Both the position numbers and the translations under genes were made by a program. A model generated the notes under the pieces. The model saw nothing but the letters and a program-made list of their open reading frames with translations. It ran no database searches and was not told where the DNA came from. This document shows positions 1 through 9,009 of a stretch of DNA of 64,000 nucleotides, piece after piece; the stretch's first letter is position 1; every line of letters starts with the position of its first letter. This DNA is from Streptomyces uncialis (GTDB lineage Bacteria; Actinomycetota; Actinomycetes; Streptomycetales; Streptomycetaceae): NCBI RefSeq assembly GCF_036250755.1, contig NZ_CP109583.1:7868001-7932000 (forward strand). Direction: 5' to 3'.

Positions 1-65
1 CGGCCCGCCTTCGTACGTCCGGGGGCCGGAGCAGTCCGGCCCGCCTTCGTACGTCCGGGGGCCGG
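1..65. repeat. Tandem direct repeat, 36-bp period
   Basis: A 29-base unit at 1-29 recurs exactly at 37-65, separated by a 7-base spacer. The unit begins CGGCCCGCCTTCGTACG. The array touches the window edge, so more copies may lie upstream. It is GC-rich, non-coding, and lies just before the CPBP gene. Its function is unknown. Confidence 0.8.
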
Positions 66-159
66 TCGGGCACCATCGTCGTACCCGTGGGGGCGACCGG
101 CGGGGGAGGATGGGCGGGCGGCGCCACCGGCAGGGGCCGGGGCGCGGCGGGACTACTCG

Positions 160-981
160 ATGGAGGCACGGGTGCGGACGGAAGCGGGAGCGGTGGCCGG
201 GGCGGATCCGGTGCGTCCGGTGGAACGGCTCTCACGGCGGACACTGCGGGACGAGACACTGCTCGTCCTCGCGCTCTGTCTGGGCGCGAGCGGGGTGTCC
301 GCGCTGATCAGCTTCATCGGCTCGGTCACCGAGCCGGGCGGTCTCAAGGACCAGGCCGCGACCATGAACGCCTCGGCCGCTCCCGGCCGCCCCTGGCTCG
401 ACCTGGCCTGGCAGCTGTTCGGGATCAGCACCGCGCTCGTCCCCGTCGCGCTGGTCGCGCATCTGCTGATCCGGGAGGGCGCCGGGCTGCGTGCCATCGG
501 CTTCGACCGGACGCGCCCGTGGTTCGACCTGGGGCGCGGGGCGGCGCTCGCGGCGGTGATCGGCAGCACCGGGATCGCCTTCTATCTGCTGGCCCGTGGC
601 CTGGGCTTCAATCTCACCGTGGTGCCCGAGGCGCTGCCCGAGGTGTGGTGGAAGTACCCGGTGCTGATCCTGTCGGCGGTGCAGAACTCCGTGCTGGAGG
701 AGGTCGTCGTCGTCGGCTATCTGCTGCGCCGGCTCGACCAGCTCGGCTGGTCCCCGTGGGCCTCGCTGGGCGCCAGTTCGCTGCTCCGTGGGTCGTACCA
801 CCTGTACCAGGGGATCGGCGGCTTCATCGGGAATCTGGTGATGGGCGTCGTCTTCGTGTATCTGTACCGGCGGTGGGGGCGGGTCGGCCCGCTCGTCGTC
901 GCGCACACCCTGCTCGACATCGGGGCGTTCGTCGGGTACGCGCTGCTGGCGGGGCGGGTCGACTGGCTGCCGACTCCCTGA
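160..981 (+). CDS. CPBP family intramembrane metalloprotease
   Basis: This is a predicted membrane protein of 273 residues with about six to eight hydrophobic segments. The CPBP (type II CAAX prenyl endopeptidase-like) signature is visible. An EEVVVVGYLLRR motif near residue 180 supplies the paired glutamates, a histidine lies in SYHLYQG near 210, and another lies in VAHTLLD near 248. Family members cleave within the membrane or mature small peptides; the substrate here is unknown. The gene stands alone and faces the PhzF-type gene. The ATG start at 160 is preferred because hydrophobic sequence begins about 30 residues later; no strong ribosome site was seen. Confidence 0.85.
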   Translation: MEARVRTEAGAVAGADPVRPVERLSRRTLRDETLLVLALCLGASGVSALISFIGSVTEPGGLKDQAATMNASAAPGRPWLDLAWQLFGISTALVPVALVAHLLIREGAGLRAIGFDRTRPWFDLGRGAALAAVIGSTGIAFYLLARGLGFNLTVVPEALPEVWWKYPVLILSAVQNSVLEEVVVVGYLLRRLDQLGWSPWASLGASSLLRGSYHLYQGIGGFIGNLVMGVVFVYLYRRWGRVGPLVVAHTLLDIGAFVGYALLAGRVDWLPTP

Positions 982-1131
982 GCCGGGCGGCCGTTGCCGG
1001 GGGCGGTCGGCCACTCCTTCAAGGGGTCGGCCCCACTGCCCGGGGGGACTGCCGCTCTGCCCCCCCCGGGCCGTCCGCCTCCAGGCTTCCCGCATCCCGG
1101 ACCGTCCGCCGCCCCGATCGCCTGAGGTTCG

Positions 1132-1968
1132 TCAGGCGAGCAGTTCGCCGTCGATGACGGTCACCGCGCTGCCGGTGAGCAGGGTGCGGTCGCCCATGAG
1201 GCGGGTGTGTACGACGCCGGAACGCGGCGACACCTGACGTCCGGTCAGTTCCGTGCGGCCCAGCCGGGCCGACCAGAAGGGTGCCAGGGCGGTGTGCGCG
1301 CTGCCCGTCACCGGGTCCTCGTCGATCCCGAACCGGGGGAAGAAGCACCGCGACACGAAGTCATGGCCCGCGGAAGGGTCCTGCGCGGGCGCGGTGGCGA
1401 TGACACCTCGTTCGGAGACCAGGGCGAGCGCCCGGAGGTCGGGGGCCAGGGCGCGGACGGCCGCCTCGTCCGCGAACTCGGCCAGCAGATCACCGAGCTG
1501 CCCCGTGTCCAGTACGGAGAGCGGTTCGGCGCCCAGCGCGGCGCTGAGGTCCTCGGGCGCGGTGACCGGACCGAGCGGCGCGGTCGGGAAGTCCAGGGTG
1601 AGGGTGCCGTCCGGGTTCGGAGCGGCGGTCAGTACACCGGAGCGGGTCCGGAAGCGGACCGGACCGTCGATGAGGCCGGCGGTCCGCAGGACATGGGCGG
1701 TGGCCAGGGTGGCGTGCCCGCACATGTCGACCTCGGTGGTCGGCGTGAACCAGCGCAGCGCCCAGTCGGCGTCCTCGCCGGGCGGCAGCCGGTGCGCGAA
1801 GGCCGTCTCGGGGTGGTTGACCTCGCGGGCGACGAGCCCGAGCCAGGTGTCGTCGGGGAACCGGCCCGTGCCGGTCGCGGCCCCTTCCGACGGTTCGAGG
1901 AGGACGACCCCGGCGGGGTTCCCGGAGAAGGGGCGGTCGGTGAACGCATCGACGATTCGTAGGCGCAT
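1132..1968 (-). CDS. PhzF family phenazine-biosynthesis-type isomerase
   Basis: This 278-residue protein has the length and pattern of the PhzF/DAP-epimerase fold. It starts MRLRIVDAFTDRPFSGNPAGV, where FSGNPAGV is the classic N-terminal signature. NHPETAF follows with the family's acidic residue, then a DMCGHATLATAH motif near residue 95, and DEDPVTGSAHTALAP near 225. No phenazine genes are nearby, so it is probably a stand-alone isomerase or epimerase of unknown substrate rather than phenazine biosynthesis. It converges on the CPBP gene. Confidence 0.88.
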   Translation of the reverse strand: MRLRIVDAFTDRPFSGNPAGVVLLEPSEGAATGTGRFPDDTWLGLVAREVNHPETAFAHRLPPGEDADWALRWFTPTTEVDMCGHATLATAHVLRTAGLIDGPVRFRTRSGVLTAAPNPDGTLTLDFPTAPLGPVTAPEDLSAALGAEPLSVLDTGQLGDLLAEFADEAAVRALAPDLRALALVSERGVIATAPAQDPSAGHDFVSRCFFPRFGIDEDPVTGSAHTALAPFWSARLGRTELTGRQVSPRSGVVHTRLMGDRTLLTGSAVTVIDGELLA

Positions 1969-2313
1969 GCGCCGACCGTAGAGGGCCGGTCACGGCGCCG
2001 CCAAGGCCAATCCGATGCGTGTGGACCGGTTCCCCGTCGCGCGGTCCGGCGGGCCGGCCTGCGTCGCTCGCGGTCGGACGGGGTGCGGGAGGAGGCCGGA
2101 ACGGCCGTCCCGGTCAGCGGCTCCGTCGGGCGGGGCGACGGGAGTTCATGGCCGCCCCAGGGCCGCCGGACCGCCGGGCACGGGACCGACCGGCTTTCGT
2201 ACCACCCGTGACCAGGGAAACCCACCCGCACAGCTCCGCTAGCATGTTCGAGCTCATGGCGATCGCCTCTTCGCCGTCCTTCACCGGAAAATCATTACGG
2301 TCCGGCATGAAGG
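1969..2313. other. Intergenic region between PhzF and PAP2 genes
   Basis: This is the divergent spacer of 345 bases. It is GC-rich to about 2230, then becomes AT-rich toward the PAP2 gene. It presumably carries both promoters, but I cannot fix -35/-10 boxes. No convincing gene or strong hairpin was seen. Confidence 0.5.
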
Positions 2314-3705
2314 GTGACCTATTACTTAAAATCTAACAAATCGGCCAAACAATTGATATCCATAGCATCGCGGGTGTTTTCGCGAATAAAATGCAGACTT
2401 GCGTCCACCGAGTGGCGTCAGCCACGGGTGGTGATGTGGGCCACGGCGGGTGTGGTGGCCCTCGGATTCCTCATCGCGCTGGAAATCGCCGCGCGCCACT
2501 ACGGCCTGCCGGGGCCGATCGTCCACCAGGCGCGAGAAGTGGTGTTCGCGCCCGCGTCGGGACCGCTGCTGTACGCCAGCATGGCGTTGATGCTGGTGGT
2601 GCTCACCCGGCGGGAGCGGTTCATCGCGGCCGGTACCGCGGTGGGCATCGACATCGTCTTCGCGCTGGTGCGGTGGGCGGTCGACGCCAAGTTCGCCTAC
2701 GGCAACGGCGCGTTGTGGGTGATCCTGGGCTGTGCGGTCATCGCCTTCACGCGCCGCACGGGCGAGGACCGGATACTGCTGCTGAAGGGCGTCGGGCTGG
2801 GTCTGCTGCTGGTGGCCGGACGTAAGACCGGCGACACCTGGCTGCTGATCACGTCGAAGGCCCGGCCACAGGTGCTCGACCCGTATCTGGCCGCCGCCGA
2901 CCAGGCGCTGGGTGACCCCTCGTGGCTGGTGGGCCGGGTCGTCGAGGCCACCGGCCCGATGGGTCACACGTTCCTCGACTGGATATATGTGCAGCTCGCG
3001 GTGGCCGCGGTCGTCGTCGCGCTGTACCAGCTGCGCCACGTGTCCGCCGAGCGCCGCTTCCCGGGCCATCATCTGGTCCGCACCTTCCTGATGGTCGGCC
3101 TGCTCGGGCCGGGCATCTACATGATCTTCCCGGTGGTCGGACCGATCTTCGCCTACGGCGCCGACGGCGGGCAGTGGGCGGTGGCAGATCTGTGGCCCAA
3201 CACGCTGCCGCAGATCAGTGCCCCGGAACAGATGCCCTTCGACGAGATCACCCCGCGCAACTGCATGCCCAGCCTGCACACGGCGTGGGCCACCGTGATC
3301 TTCATCCACTCCCGCAAGGGCCCGCGGCTCCTGCGGTACGCCGGGGCGTTCTGGCTGATCGCCACGCTCGCCGCGACGCTCGGGTTCGGCTACCACTACG
3401 GCGTGGACCTCGTCGCCGGTGTGGTGTTCGCGGTCACGATCGAGGCAGGCATGCGCCAGCTCGACCGCGGCTGGGACCGCAAGGGAATCCAGCTGGTCGC
3501 CTACGGCACAGCGGTCTTCGTCGCGTTCCTGGTGTCCTATCGCTATCTGTCGATGGAGATGGCCGAGTACCCGTGGGTGTTCGGACCCCTTCTCATCCTG
3601 GCGATGTGCTCCGTGGTGTACGCCTACGCGCGGATCGCCAAGCTGTGGGACCAGCCGCAGATCACCCCGGCGCAGCGACTGGAACCGCAGCCCGAGATGG
3701 CCTGA
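2314..3705 (+). CDS. PAP2 superfamily membrane phosphatase / inositolphosphotransferase-like protein
   Basis: This is a polytopic membrane protein of up to 463 residues. The PAP2 catalytic motifs are RNCMPSLHTAW (motif 2, catalytic His) near residue 330 and GYHYGVDLVAG (motif 3, His and Asp) near 362. Members of the Aur1/inositolphosphoryl-transferase-like branch dephosphorylate or transfer phospholipid head groups. The start is uncertain. GTG at 2314 keeps an AT-rich N-terminus (TYYLKSNKSAKQ) that includes a rare TTA leucine codon, but its ribosome site is poorly spaced. Start codons further in, near the WATAGVVAL membrane segment, are possible. The gene is monocistronic. Confidence 0.85.
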   Translation: MTYYLKSNKSAKQLISIASRVFSRIKCRLASTEWRQPRVVMWATAGVVALGFLIALEIAARHYGLPGPIVHQAREVVFAPASGPLLYASMALMLVVLTRRERFIAAGTAVGIDIVFALVRWAVDAKFAYGNGALWVILGCAVIAFTRRTGEDRILLLKGVGLGLLLVAGRKTGDTWLLITSKARPQVLDPYLAAADQALGDPSWLVGRVVEATGPMGHTFLDWIYVQLAVAAVVVALYQLRHVSAERRFPGHHLVRTFLMVGLLGPGIYMIFPVVGPIFAYGADGGQWAVADLWPNTLPQISAPEQMPFDEITPRNCMPSLHTAWATVIFIHSRKGPRLLRYAGAFWLIATLAATLGFGYHYGVDLVAGVVFAVTIEAGMRQLDRGWDRKGIQLVAYGTAVFVAFLVSYRYLSMEMAEYPWVFGPLLILAMCSVVYAYARIAKLWDQPQITPAQRLEPQPEMA

Positions 3706-3843
3706 GCCAGGGCGCGTCAGACCGGGGCCTCCCGGTGCGGACCGGAGCACGGCGGTCCGCACCGGGGCGCGAGGTCCTGGTCCGGCCTGTGTCCCGCTCA
3801 CGGTCGGCCCGGCTCACGGTCGGCCCGGCCCGAGCGGGACCGC

Positions 3844-5001
3844 TCAGCGCGGCTCGCGGGTGTTGAGCCTGGCGGCCTGGCGGTTCAGATGGTCGCGCTC
3901 GGGGAGGTTGGACGCCTTGCGGGCCGCTTCGGCGTACAGCCGGGCGGCCGTCGCCAGGTCGCCGTCGCGCTCATGGAGGTACGCCGTCACCGCGGTATGG
4001 CGCGGGAGCGACACGTCCAGCTCCGCGAGGGCCGCGAGCCCCGCGCGCGGTCCCTCGGCCTCGCCGACGGCCACCGCGCGGTTGAGCCGGACGACGGGGC
4101 TGTCCGTCAGCCGTACGAGCTCGTCGTACCACTCGACGATCTGCGTCCAGTCGGTCTCCTCGGCGGTGGGCGCGTCGGCGTGGAGCGCCGCGACGGCGGC
4201 CTGGGCCTGGAACTCGCCCAGCCGGTCGCGGGCGAGGGCCGCCTGGAGGATTCCGACGCCCTCGGAGATCAGCGCGGTGTCCCACCTGCCGCGGTCCTGC
4301 TCGGCGAGCGGCACCAGACCGCCGTCGGGTGTGGTCCGGGCCGCGCGCCGGGCGTGGTGGAGCAGCATCAGGGCGAGCAGTCCCGCCGCCTCCGGGTGGT
4401 CGACCCGGGCCGCGAGCAGCCGGGTGAGCCGGATGGCCTCGGCGGCCAGGTCGACATCGCCGGAGTAGCCCTCGTTGAAGACCAGGTAGAGCACGCGCAG
4501 CACGGTGGCGACATCGCCGGGCCGGTCGAACCGCACACCGGAGACGGTGCGCTTGGCCCGGCTGATCCGCTGCGCCATGGTCGCCTCGGGCACCAGATAG
4601 GCGCGGGCGATCTGGCGGGTGGTCAGTCCGCCGACGGCGCGCAGCGTGAGCGCGACGGCGGACGACGGGGTCAGCGACGGGTGGGCGCACAGGAAGTAGA
4701 GCTGGAGGGTGTCGTCCGCCGCGGACGCGGGCCCGGGCGCGGGTTCCTCGTCGGCGAGGTCCTCACGCCGGCGGCGGGCGGTCTCCGCGCGGGTCGCGTC
4801 GAGGAACTTGCGCCAGGCCGCGGTGACCAGCCAGCCCTTCGGGTCCCGAGGGGGATCGGCCGACCAGTGGCGGACCGCCTCGACCAGTGCGTCCTGCACC
4901 GCGTCCTCGGCCGCCGCGAAGTCGGCTCCGCGGCGGACGAGGACACCGATCACGCTCGGCGTGAGGCGGCGGAGCAGCTCCGCGTCCACCTCGGAGGTCA
5001 C
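3844..5001 (-). CDS. ECF42-type RNA polymerase sigma factor with C-terminal TPR-like domain
   Basis: This extracytoplasmic-function sigma factor has 385 residues, twice the usual ECF length. The sigma2 region includes AAEDAVQDALVEAV, and sigma4 includes TTRQIARAYLVPEATMAQRISRAK. The long helical C-terminus (LNRAVAVGEAEGPRAGL and similar) is the TPR-like extension of the ECF42/DUF6596 group. I chose GTG at 5001 because it overlaps the upstream stop by GTGA, indicating translational coupling to the DGPF gene. This pairing is the conserved ECF42 arrangement. The C-terminal domain is thought to replace a classic anti-sigma factor. The inducing signal is not visible here. Confidence 0.9.
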   Translation of the reverse strand: MTSEVDAELLRRLTPSVIGVLVRRGADFAAAEDAVQDALVEAVRHWSADPPRDPKGWLVTAAWRKFLDATRAETARRRREDLADEEPAPGPASAADDTLQLYFLCAHPSLTPSSAVALTLRAVGGLTTRQIARAYLVPEATMAQRISRAKRTVSGVRFDRPGDVATVLRVLYLVFNEGYSGDVDLAAEAIRLTRLLAARVDHPEAAGLLALMLLHHARRAARTTPDGGLVPLAEQDRGRWDTALISEGVGILQAALARDRLGEFQAQAAVAALHADAPTAEETDWTQIVEWYDELVRLTDSPVVRLNRAVAVGEAEGPRAGLAALAELDVSLPRHTAVTAYLHERDGDLATAARLYAEAARKASNLPERDHLNRQAARLNTREPR

Positions 5002-5405
5002 TCGGTGACGGTGGGCGGCGCGGTCAGGAACGGGCGGAGCTCCAGCCATTCGTGGATCGGCTTCCCGCCCGCCCCGGGGGCGGCCGACAGCTCACCGGCC
5101 AGTGCGACGGCGCGGTCATAGGTGTCGACGTCGATCACCATCCAGCCGGCGATGAGGTCCTTGGTCTCGGGGAACGGGCCGTCGGTGACCGGCGGACGGC
5201 CCTCGCCGTCGTACCGGACGAACGTCCCCTCGGGTGCGAGCGCCTGACCGTCGACGAACTCGCCGGTCTTCTCCAGACGGGCCGCGAAGTCGTTCATGTA
5301 CTGGATGTGGGCGGAGATCTCCTCGGGTGTCCACCGGTCCATCGGTACGTCGTTCACCGCGGCCGGGGCGCCACGGTAGTGCTTGAGCAGCAGGTACTTG
5401 GCCAT
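4998..5405 (-). CDS. YCII-related (DGPF) protein, partner of ECF42 sigma factor
   Basis: This small ferredoxin-like-fold protein has 135 residues and starts MAKYLLLKHYRG. The DGPF signature appears as VTDGPFPETKDLIAGWMVI in the middle, the hallmark of proteins encoded with ECF42 sigma factors. The ATG at 5405 is preceded by GAGGAGAAG at good spacing, so longer upstream starts are rejected. Its stop overlaps the sigma gene by 4 bases, giving a two-gene operon. The biochemical role of DGPF proteins is unsettled; some YCII proteins are hydrolases or sensors. Confidence 0.88.
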   Translation of the reverse strand: MAKYLLLKHYRGAPAAVNDVPMDRWTPEEISAHIQYMNDFAARLEKTGEFVDGQALAPEGTFVRYDGEGRPPVTDGPFPETKDLIAGWMVIDVDTYDRAVALAGELSAAPGAGGKPIHEWLELRPFLTAPPTVTE

Positions 5406-5662
5406 CGTCTTCTCCTCGGTACTGGTGCGACCCATGGTGGCCGCGTTCGACCCTGGGACGGAGCCGGACACGGGTTCTCGACATCGGCGTCCGAACTTTT
5501 TCTTCCCTGGTGCGGATGTTCCGTTGTTCCTGGTCGGCAAGGACGCCGCCGCATGGCCCGCCGTCCGGGCCGTGCCCGACCCGGGTGTCCGCGGCGGCGG
5601 GATGCGGAGCCCCCGACAGATCGGCCCGGTCGTCTTCGGGGGTCTTGCTCCGACCGTTGTTT

Positions 5663-5690
5663 CGATATATCGTTGACGTATCGCGACCGA
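5663..5690. promoter_or_regulatory. Candidate PadR operator/promoter
   Basis: A perfect 10-bp palindrome CGATATATCG lies at 5663-5672, followed by a related half CGTATCGCG. It sits 40 bases before the PadR start, in the position expected for autorepression. The AT content stands out from its surroundings. Operator function is inferred from position and symmetry only. Confidence 0.45.
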
Positions 5691-5714
5691 TCAATGAACT
5701 AAGGAGTGATCGCT

Positions 5715-6320
5715 ATGCGTCCCCATGGACACGAATACGACGGGCAGGGCTCGTGCGGCCCCGGACATCACGGTCGGGGCGGCTTCGAGGGCAGGCGGGC
5801 CGCCTTCGGTCCCTTCGGGCCGGGCTTCGGTCCGGGCGGCGGGCCGTGGGGCGGGCGCGGCCGTGGCGGACCGAGGGGGCGGGCGCGGCGCGGGGACGTG
5901 CGCGCGTCGATCCTGGTCCTGCTGAAGGACCGTGCGATGCACGGCTACGAGATGATCCAGGAGATCGCCGAGCGCAGCGGCGGGGTGTGGAAGCCCAGTC
6001 CGGGCTCGGTGTACCCGACCTTGCAGCTGCTGGAGGACGAGGGTCTGATCAGCAGCGCCACGGACGGCGGCAAGAAGCTGTTCTCGCTCACCGAGCCCGG
6101 CAGGCAGGCCGCGGCGGACGGCCCGGACGCGCCCTGGGAGGACGCCGGGCGCGGGGCCGACCGGGAGGCGCTGAACGAGATCCGGCAGGCCGGGACCGGG
6201 CTGATGGACGCGTTCGGCCAGGTCTGGAGGACCGGCGACAAGGAGCAGCGCGACAAAGCGGTCGCCGTGATCAACGAGGCCCGCAAGAAGCTGTATCTGA
6301 TCCTCGCCGACGAGGGTTGA
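5715..6320 (+). CDS. PadR family transcriptional regulator
   Basis: This is a 201-residue regulator. After a glycine- and arginine-rich N-terminal tail (residues 1-60) comes the PadR winged helix. It contains VRASILVLLKDRAMHGYEMI, a KPSPGSVYPTLQLLEDEGLI recognition segment, and a GKKLFSLTEPGR wing. The C-terminal helices (EARKKLYLILADE) would dimerise. ATG at 5715 is chosen because AAGGAG at 5701-5706 is ideally spaced; the GTG at 5706 lies within that site. No transporter is adjacent, so the targets are unknown beyond probable autoregulation. Confidence 0.88.
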   Translation: MRPHGHEYDGQGSCGPGHHGRGGFEGRRAAFGPFGPGFGPGGGPWGGRGRGGPRGRARRGDVRASILVLLKDRAMHGYEMIQEIAERSGGVWKPSPGSVYPTLQLLEDEGLISSATDGGKKLFSLTEPGRQAAADGPDAPWEDAGRGADREALNEIRQAGTGLMDAFGQVWRTGDKEQRDKAVAVINEARKKLYLILADEG

Positions 6321-6499
6321 GCCGGCGGAGGCTGAGTCGCTGGGGGTCGAGCCGGGGGTCGAGTTCGGCCGATGCCGGGGCGACGGACGCCGGGTCGGCC
6401 GGGTCGGGCTGTCAGGGGTGAGGCGGGCCCGGGCCGGAGTGCTGGGGGTGGCGCGCTGGACGGGACGGCGCGCGGGGAACGGTGTGCGCGGGGCGGGGG

Positions 6500-6739
6500 T
6501 CAGCGCACGCGCCGGATCTCCGCCGCGTCGAACAGGTCGAACGCCCTGGGGTGGGGACCCTCGTCATGACAGTGCCAGGCTTCCCAGAACAGGTCCGCGA
6601 GCAGGGCGTCGTCGGGGGCGTAGACCCGGTACACGTAATCCCTGCCGTCGATGGACGGCAAGGTCACGAGCCAGCACTCGTCCTCCATGCTCCTGAAGGA
6701 CGTACGGGAAAACCCGCCGGTTGCTGATCGGAACCACAT
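6500..6739 (-). CDS. Small conserved-looking hypothetical protein
   Basis: The reading frame encodes 79 residues beginning MWFRSATGG, or 62 residues from the internal ATG at 6688 (MEDECWLVTLPSIDGRDYVY). It is acidic and aromatic-rich (LADLFWEAWHCHDEGPHPRAF), with Streptomyces-like codon use and no membrane segment. I do not recognise a domain. It ends in the spacer after the PadR gene and is oriented toward it. Confidence 0.55.
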   Translation of the reverse strand: MWFRSATGGFSRTSFRSMEDECWLVTLPSIDGRDYVYRVYAPDDALLADLFWEAWHCHDEGPHPRAFDLFDAAEIRRVR

Positions 6740-6969
6740 ATTCCGATTGGCTCCGGGGTCCGGACGGGCCGGATGGCGCGGGTCCGCGCTCCGGGTGGTG
6801 CGCAGGGGTGCGCTCCGGAGGCAAGGGGGCGCGCACGGCGCGGACGAGAAAGCGCGCGATCTCCTTCCTGAGGAGGACAACCGGAACGCCCATGCCCAAC
6901 CTCTGTCGGATGCGGGAATGCTCCCCTCCGGTGATGTTTTCGCCTGGTTGGGGTGATGGGGTAGGAGTT

Positions 6970-7572
6970 GTGCAACCCCGTATCCCGCAACAGTCCGCCG
7001 ACAGCGGCGGAGCCGTACGACCCGAATCCGACGACCGGCTCCGAGCCGAGGTGATCTCGGTGGTCGCGGGCGCCAGACGGCGGGCCATGCGCGACGGGGA
7101 CCGCCAGATCGACACCGCCCACCTCCTGCACTCGCTCCTGGAGAGCGACCCCGCCGTGCGGACCGCGTTTGGCGAGGGGCCGCAGACCGTCCGGGTCCTC
7201 GGCTATCTCGTCCAGCGGAGCATCGGCTACGGCCTCCAGTGGCAGTCCTCGGTGGAGGACTCCGGCGCGGTTCCCGTCGTCGGCGCCGCCACCGCCGTTC
7301 GGGACACCTCACGTGACATCCGCTGGTCGCCGTCCGCCGCGGCGGCCCTGGAGCGTGCCGTGGCGCGCGCCCGGCGGCGTGGTGAGCACCGGGCGCGGGG
7401 GCTGGACCTCTTCGTCGCGCTGCTCGCCGACCGTGAGTGCCGTGCCGTCGAGGTGCTGCTGCACTCCGGGGTGGAGCCCGCGGAGGTGGGCGCGCGGGCG
7501 GCGGCCGGACTCGCCGACGCCGGACGCGAGGAGTGGGGGAGCGGCGACGGGACCGCCTGGCCCACGCCCTGA
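6970..7572 (+). CDS. Clp N-terminal-domain protein (Clp-R domain only)
   Basis: This protein of about 200 residues consists of two Clp-N-like helical repeats and no AAA ATPase. The first repeat contains DRQIDTAHLLHSLLE, the second HRARGLDLFVALLADRECRAVEVLL. Such stand-alone proteins resemble ClpS/ClpC substrate-adaptor modules and may modulate Clp proteolysis or protect proteins. That role is inferred. GTG at 6970 is a tentative start; GGAG lies only 2 bases upstream, so another start is possible. It is monocistronic. Confidence 0.75.
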   Translation: MQPRIPQQSADSGGAVRPESDDRLRAEVISVVAGARRRAMRDGDRQIDTAHLLHSLLESDPAVRTAFGEGPQTVRVLGYLVQRSIGYGLQWQSSVEDSGAVPVVGAATAVRDTSRDIRWSPSAAAALERAVARARRRGEHRARGLDLFVALLADRECRAVEVLLHSGVEPAEVGARAAAGLADAGREEWGSGDGTAWPTP

Positions 7573-7770
7573 TCCCTGCCCCCTGATCCCCGCCGACCCG
7601 GTTCTCCGCCCGCTGACCGCTCCGCCCGTCGAGCGGTGGCCGTCCCGGCGGAGATCCGTACGGGGCGGGCGGCCTGCCGCGTACGGGGTTCGGCCGGCGG
7701 TCGCTCCGGGACAGGTGTCAACTCGGTACACGCTCATGACATGCCCGGTCGCGGCTGGCATCATGTGCCG

Positions 7771-8847
7771 GTGCGTACCTCTCAGCTGGATCAGAGCGGC
7801 CGGAACCGCGGTGTGGGTCTGGGCATCGCCCTTGTGTCGGCGCTCGCCTTCGGCGGTTCCGGAGTCGCGGCCAAGCCCCTGATCGAGGCCGGACTCGACC
7901 CGCTCCACGTGGTGTGGCTGAGGGTCGCGGGGGCCGCACTCCTGATGCTGCCCCTCGCCTGGCGCCACCGGGATCTGCTGCGCCGGCGGCCCGCGTTGCT
8001 GGCGGGCTTCGGACTGCTCGCCGTCGCGGGCGTCCAGGCGTTCTACTTCGCGTCCATCTCCCGTATCCCGGTCGGGGTCGCGCTGCTCGTCGAGTACCTG
8101 GGACCGGCGTTGCTGCTCGGCTATGTGCGGTTCGTCCAGCGGCGCCCCGTGACACGTGCCGCCGCCGTCGGGGTCGTGCTCGCCGTCGGCGGTCTCGCCT
8201 GTGTGGTCGAGATCTGGTCCGGCCTCAGCTTCGACGCCCTCGGACTGCTGCTCGCCTTCGGCGCCGCCTGCTGCCAGGCCTGCTACTTCCTCCTCTCCGA
8301 CCAGGGCAGCGACGCGGGCGCCGACGCGCCGGACCCGCTCGGGGTCATCGCCTTCGGACTGCTCATCGGCGCTGCCGTGCTGACGGTCGTCTCCCGCCCC
8401 TGGGGCATGGACTGGTCGGTGCTCGCCGGGACCGCCGACATGAACGGCGTCCCCGTGGCGGCCTATCTGCTGCTCGGCTGGGTCGTCCTGATCGCGACCG
8501 TGCTCGCGTACATGACCGGCGTGCTGTCGGTGCGGCGGCTCTCACCGCAGGTCGCCGGGGTGGTGGCCTGTCTGGAAGCGGTCGTCGCCACGGTCCTCGC
8601 CTGGGTGCTGCTCGGCGAGGCGCTGTCGACCCCCCAGATCGTCGGCGGACTGGTGGTCGTCGTCGGCGCGTTCATCGCGCAGTCCGCCACGCCGGTGAAG
8701 GGTTCCGCCGAACCGGTCGCCGCCGGTGGCGGGGTCGCGACCACGGCCGCGTTGGCCGCCGACGCAGCGGCCGGCGAAGCACCGGTCGGCGCTGTGTCCT
8801 CCGTGGCCCCGGAAGGGGATTCGGCCGCCCGGTCCGGGTCCGACTGA
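7771..8847 (+). CDS. EamA/DMT family exporter
   Basis: This membrane protein has about 358 residues and ten predicted helices in two EamA halves. The first half opens GIALVSALAFGGSGVAAKPL; the second includes AYMTGVLSVRRLSPQVAGVVACLEAVVA. The C-terminal tail is alanine-rich and probably cytoplasmic. Drug/metabolite transporters of this type export amino acids or metabolites. GTG at 7771 (MRTSQLDQ) is favoured. ATG at 7741 would also give an open frame, but no ribosome site is visible for either, so a leaderless message is possible. A second EamA gene follows 228 bases downstream. Confidence 0.85.
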   Translation: MRTSQLDQSGRNRGVGLGIALVSALAFGGSGVAAKPLIEAGLDPLHVVWLRVAGAALLMLPLAWRHRDLLRRRPALLAGFGLLAVAGVQAFYFASISRIPVGVALLVEYLGPALLLGYVRFVQRRPVTRAAAVGVVLAVGGLACVVEIWSGLSFDALGLLLAFGAACCQACYFLLSDQGSDAGADAPDPLGVIAFGLLIGAAVLTVVSRPWGMDWSVLAGTADMNGVPVAAYLLLGWVVLIATVLAYMTGVLSVRRLSPQVAGVVACLEAVVATVLAWVLLGEALSTPQIVGGLVVVVGAFIAQSATPVKGSAEPVAAGGGVATTAALAADAAAGEAPVGAVSSVAPEGDSAARSGSD

Positions 8848-8912
8848 CAGGCGGCCCGACCGGCCCGACCCGGTCTTGTCCCACCCCGGCGGACCCGCGT
8901 ACGCTCACGATC

Positions 8913-8954
8913 ATGCACGCACGCGCTCTCGTCCTTCCGCCCCCGACCCGCTGA
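8913..8954 (+). CDS. Candidate leader peptide upstream of second EamA gene
   Basis: A 13-codon frame encodes MHARALVLPPPTR, ending 120 bases before the transporter start. The three consecutive prolines are a known ribosome-slowing context. A hairpin follows at 9010-9054. The arrangement resembles transcriptional or translational attenuation, but I see no amino-acid codon run that names the effector. It lies in a spacer with no other coding role. Confidence 0.5.
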   Translation: MHARALVLPPPTR

Positions 8955-9009
8955 CGCGGGCCCTGCGGTAGTCCCGCCCGGCGGTCGCCGGGCGGCGCGG
9001 TGCTGCCCG

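Noticed and set aside
2114..2308. Short minus-strand frame before the PAP2 gene containing MSSNMLAELCGWVSLVTGG
   Set aside because: It has a GAGG near an internal ATG and a peptide-like start, but the frame decays into arginine-rich sequence and no maturation gene is near.
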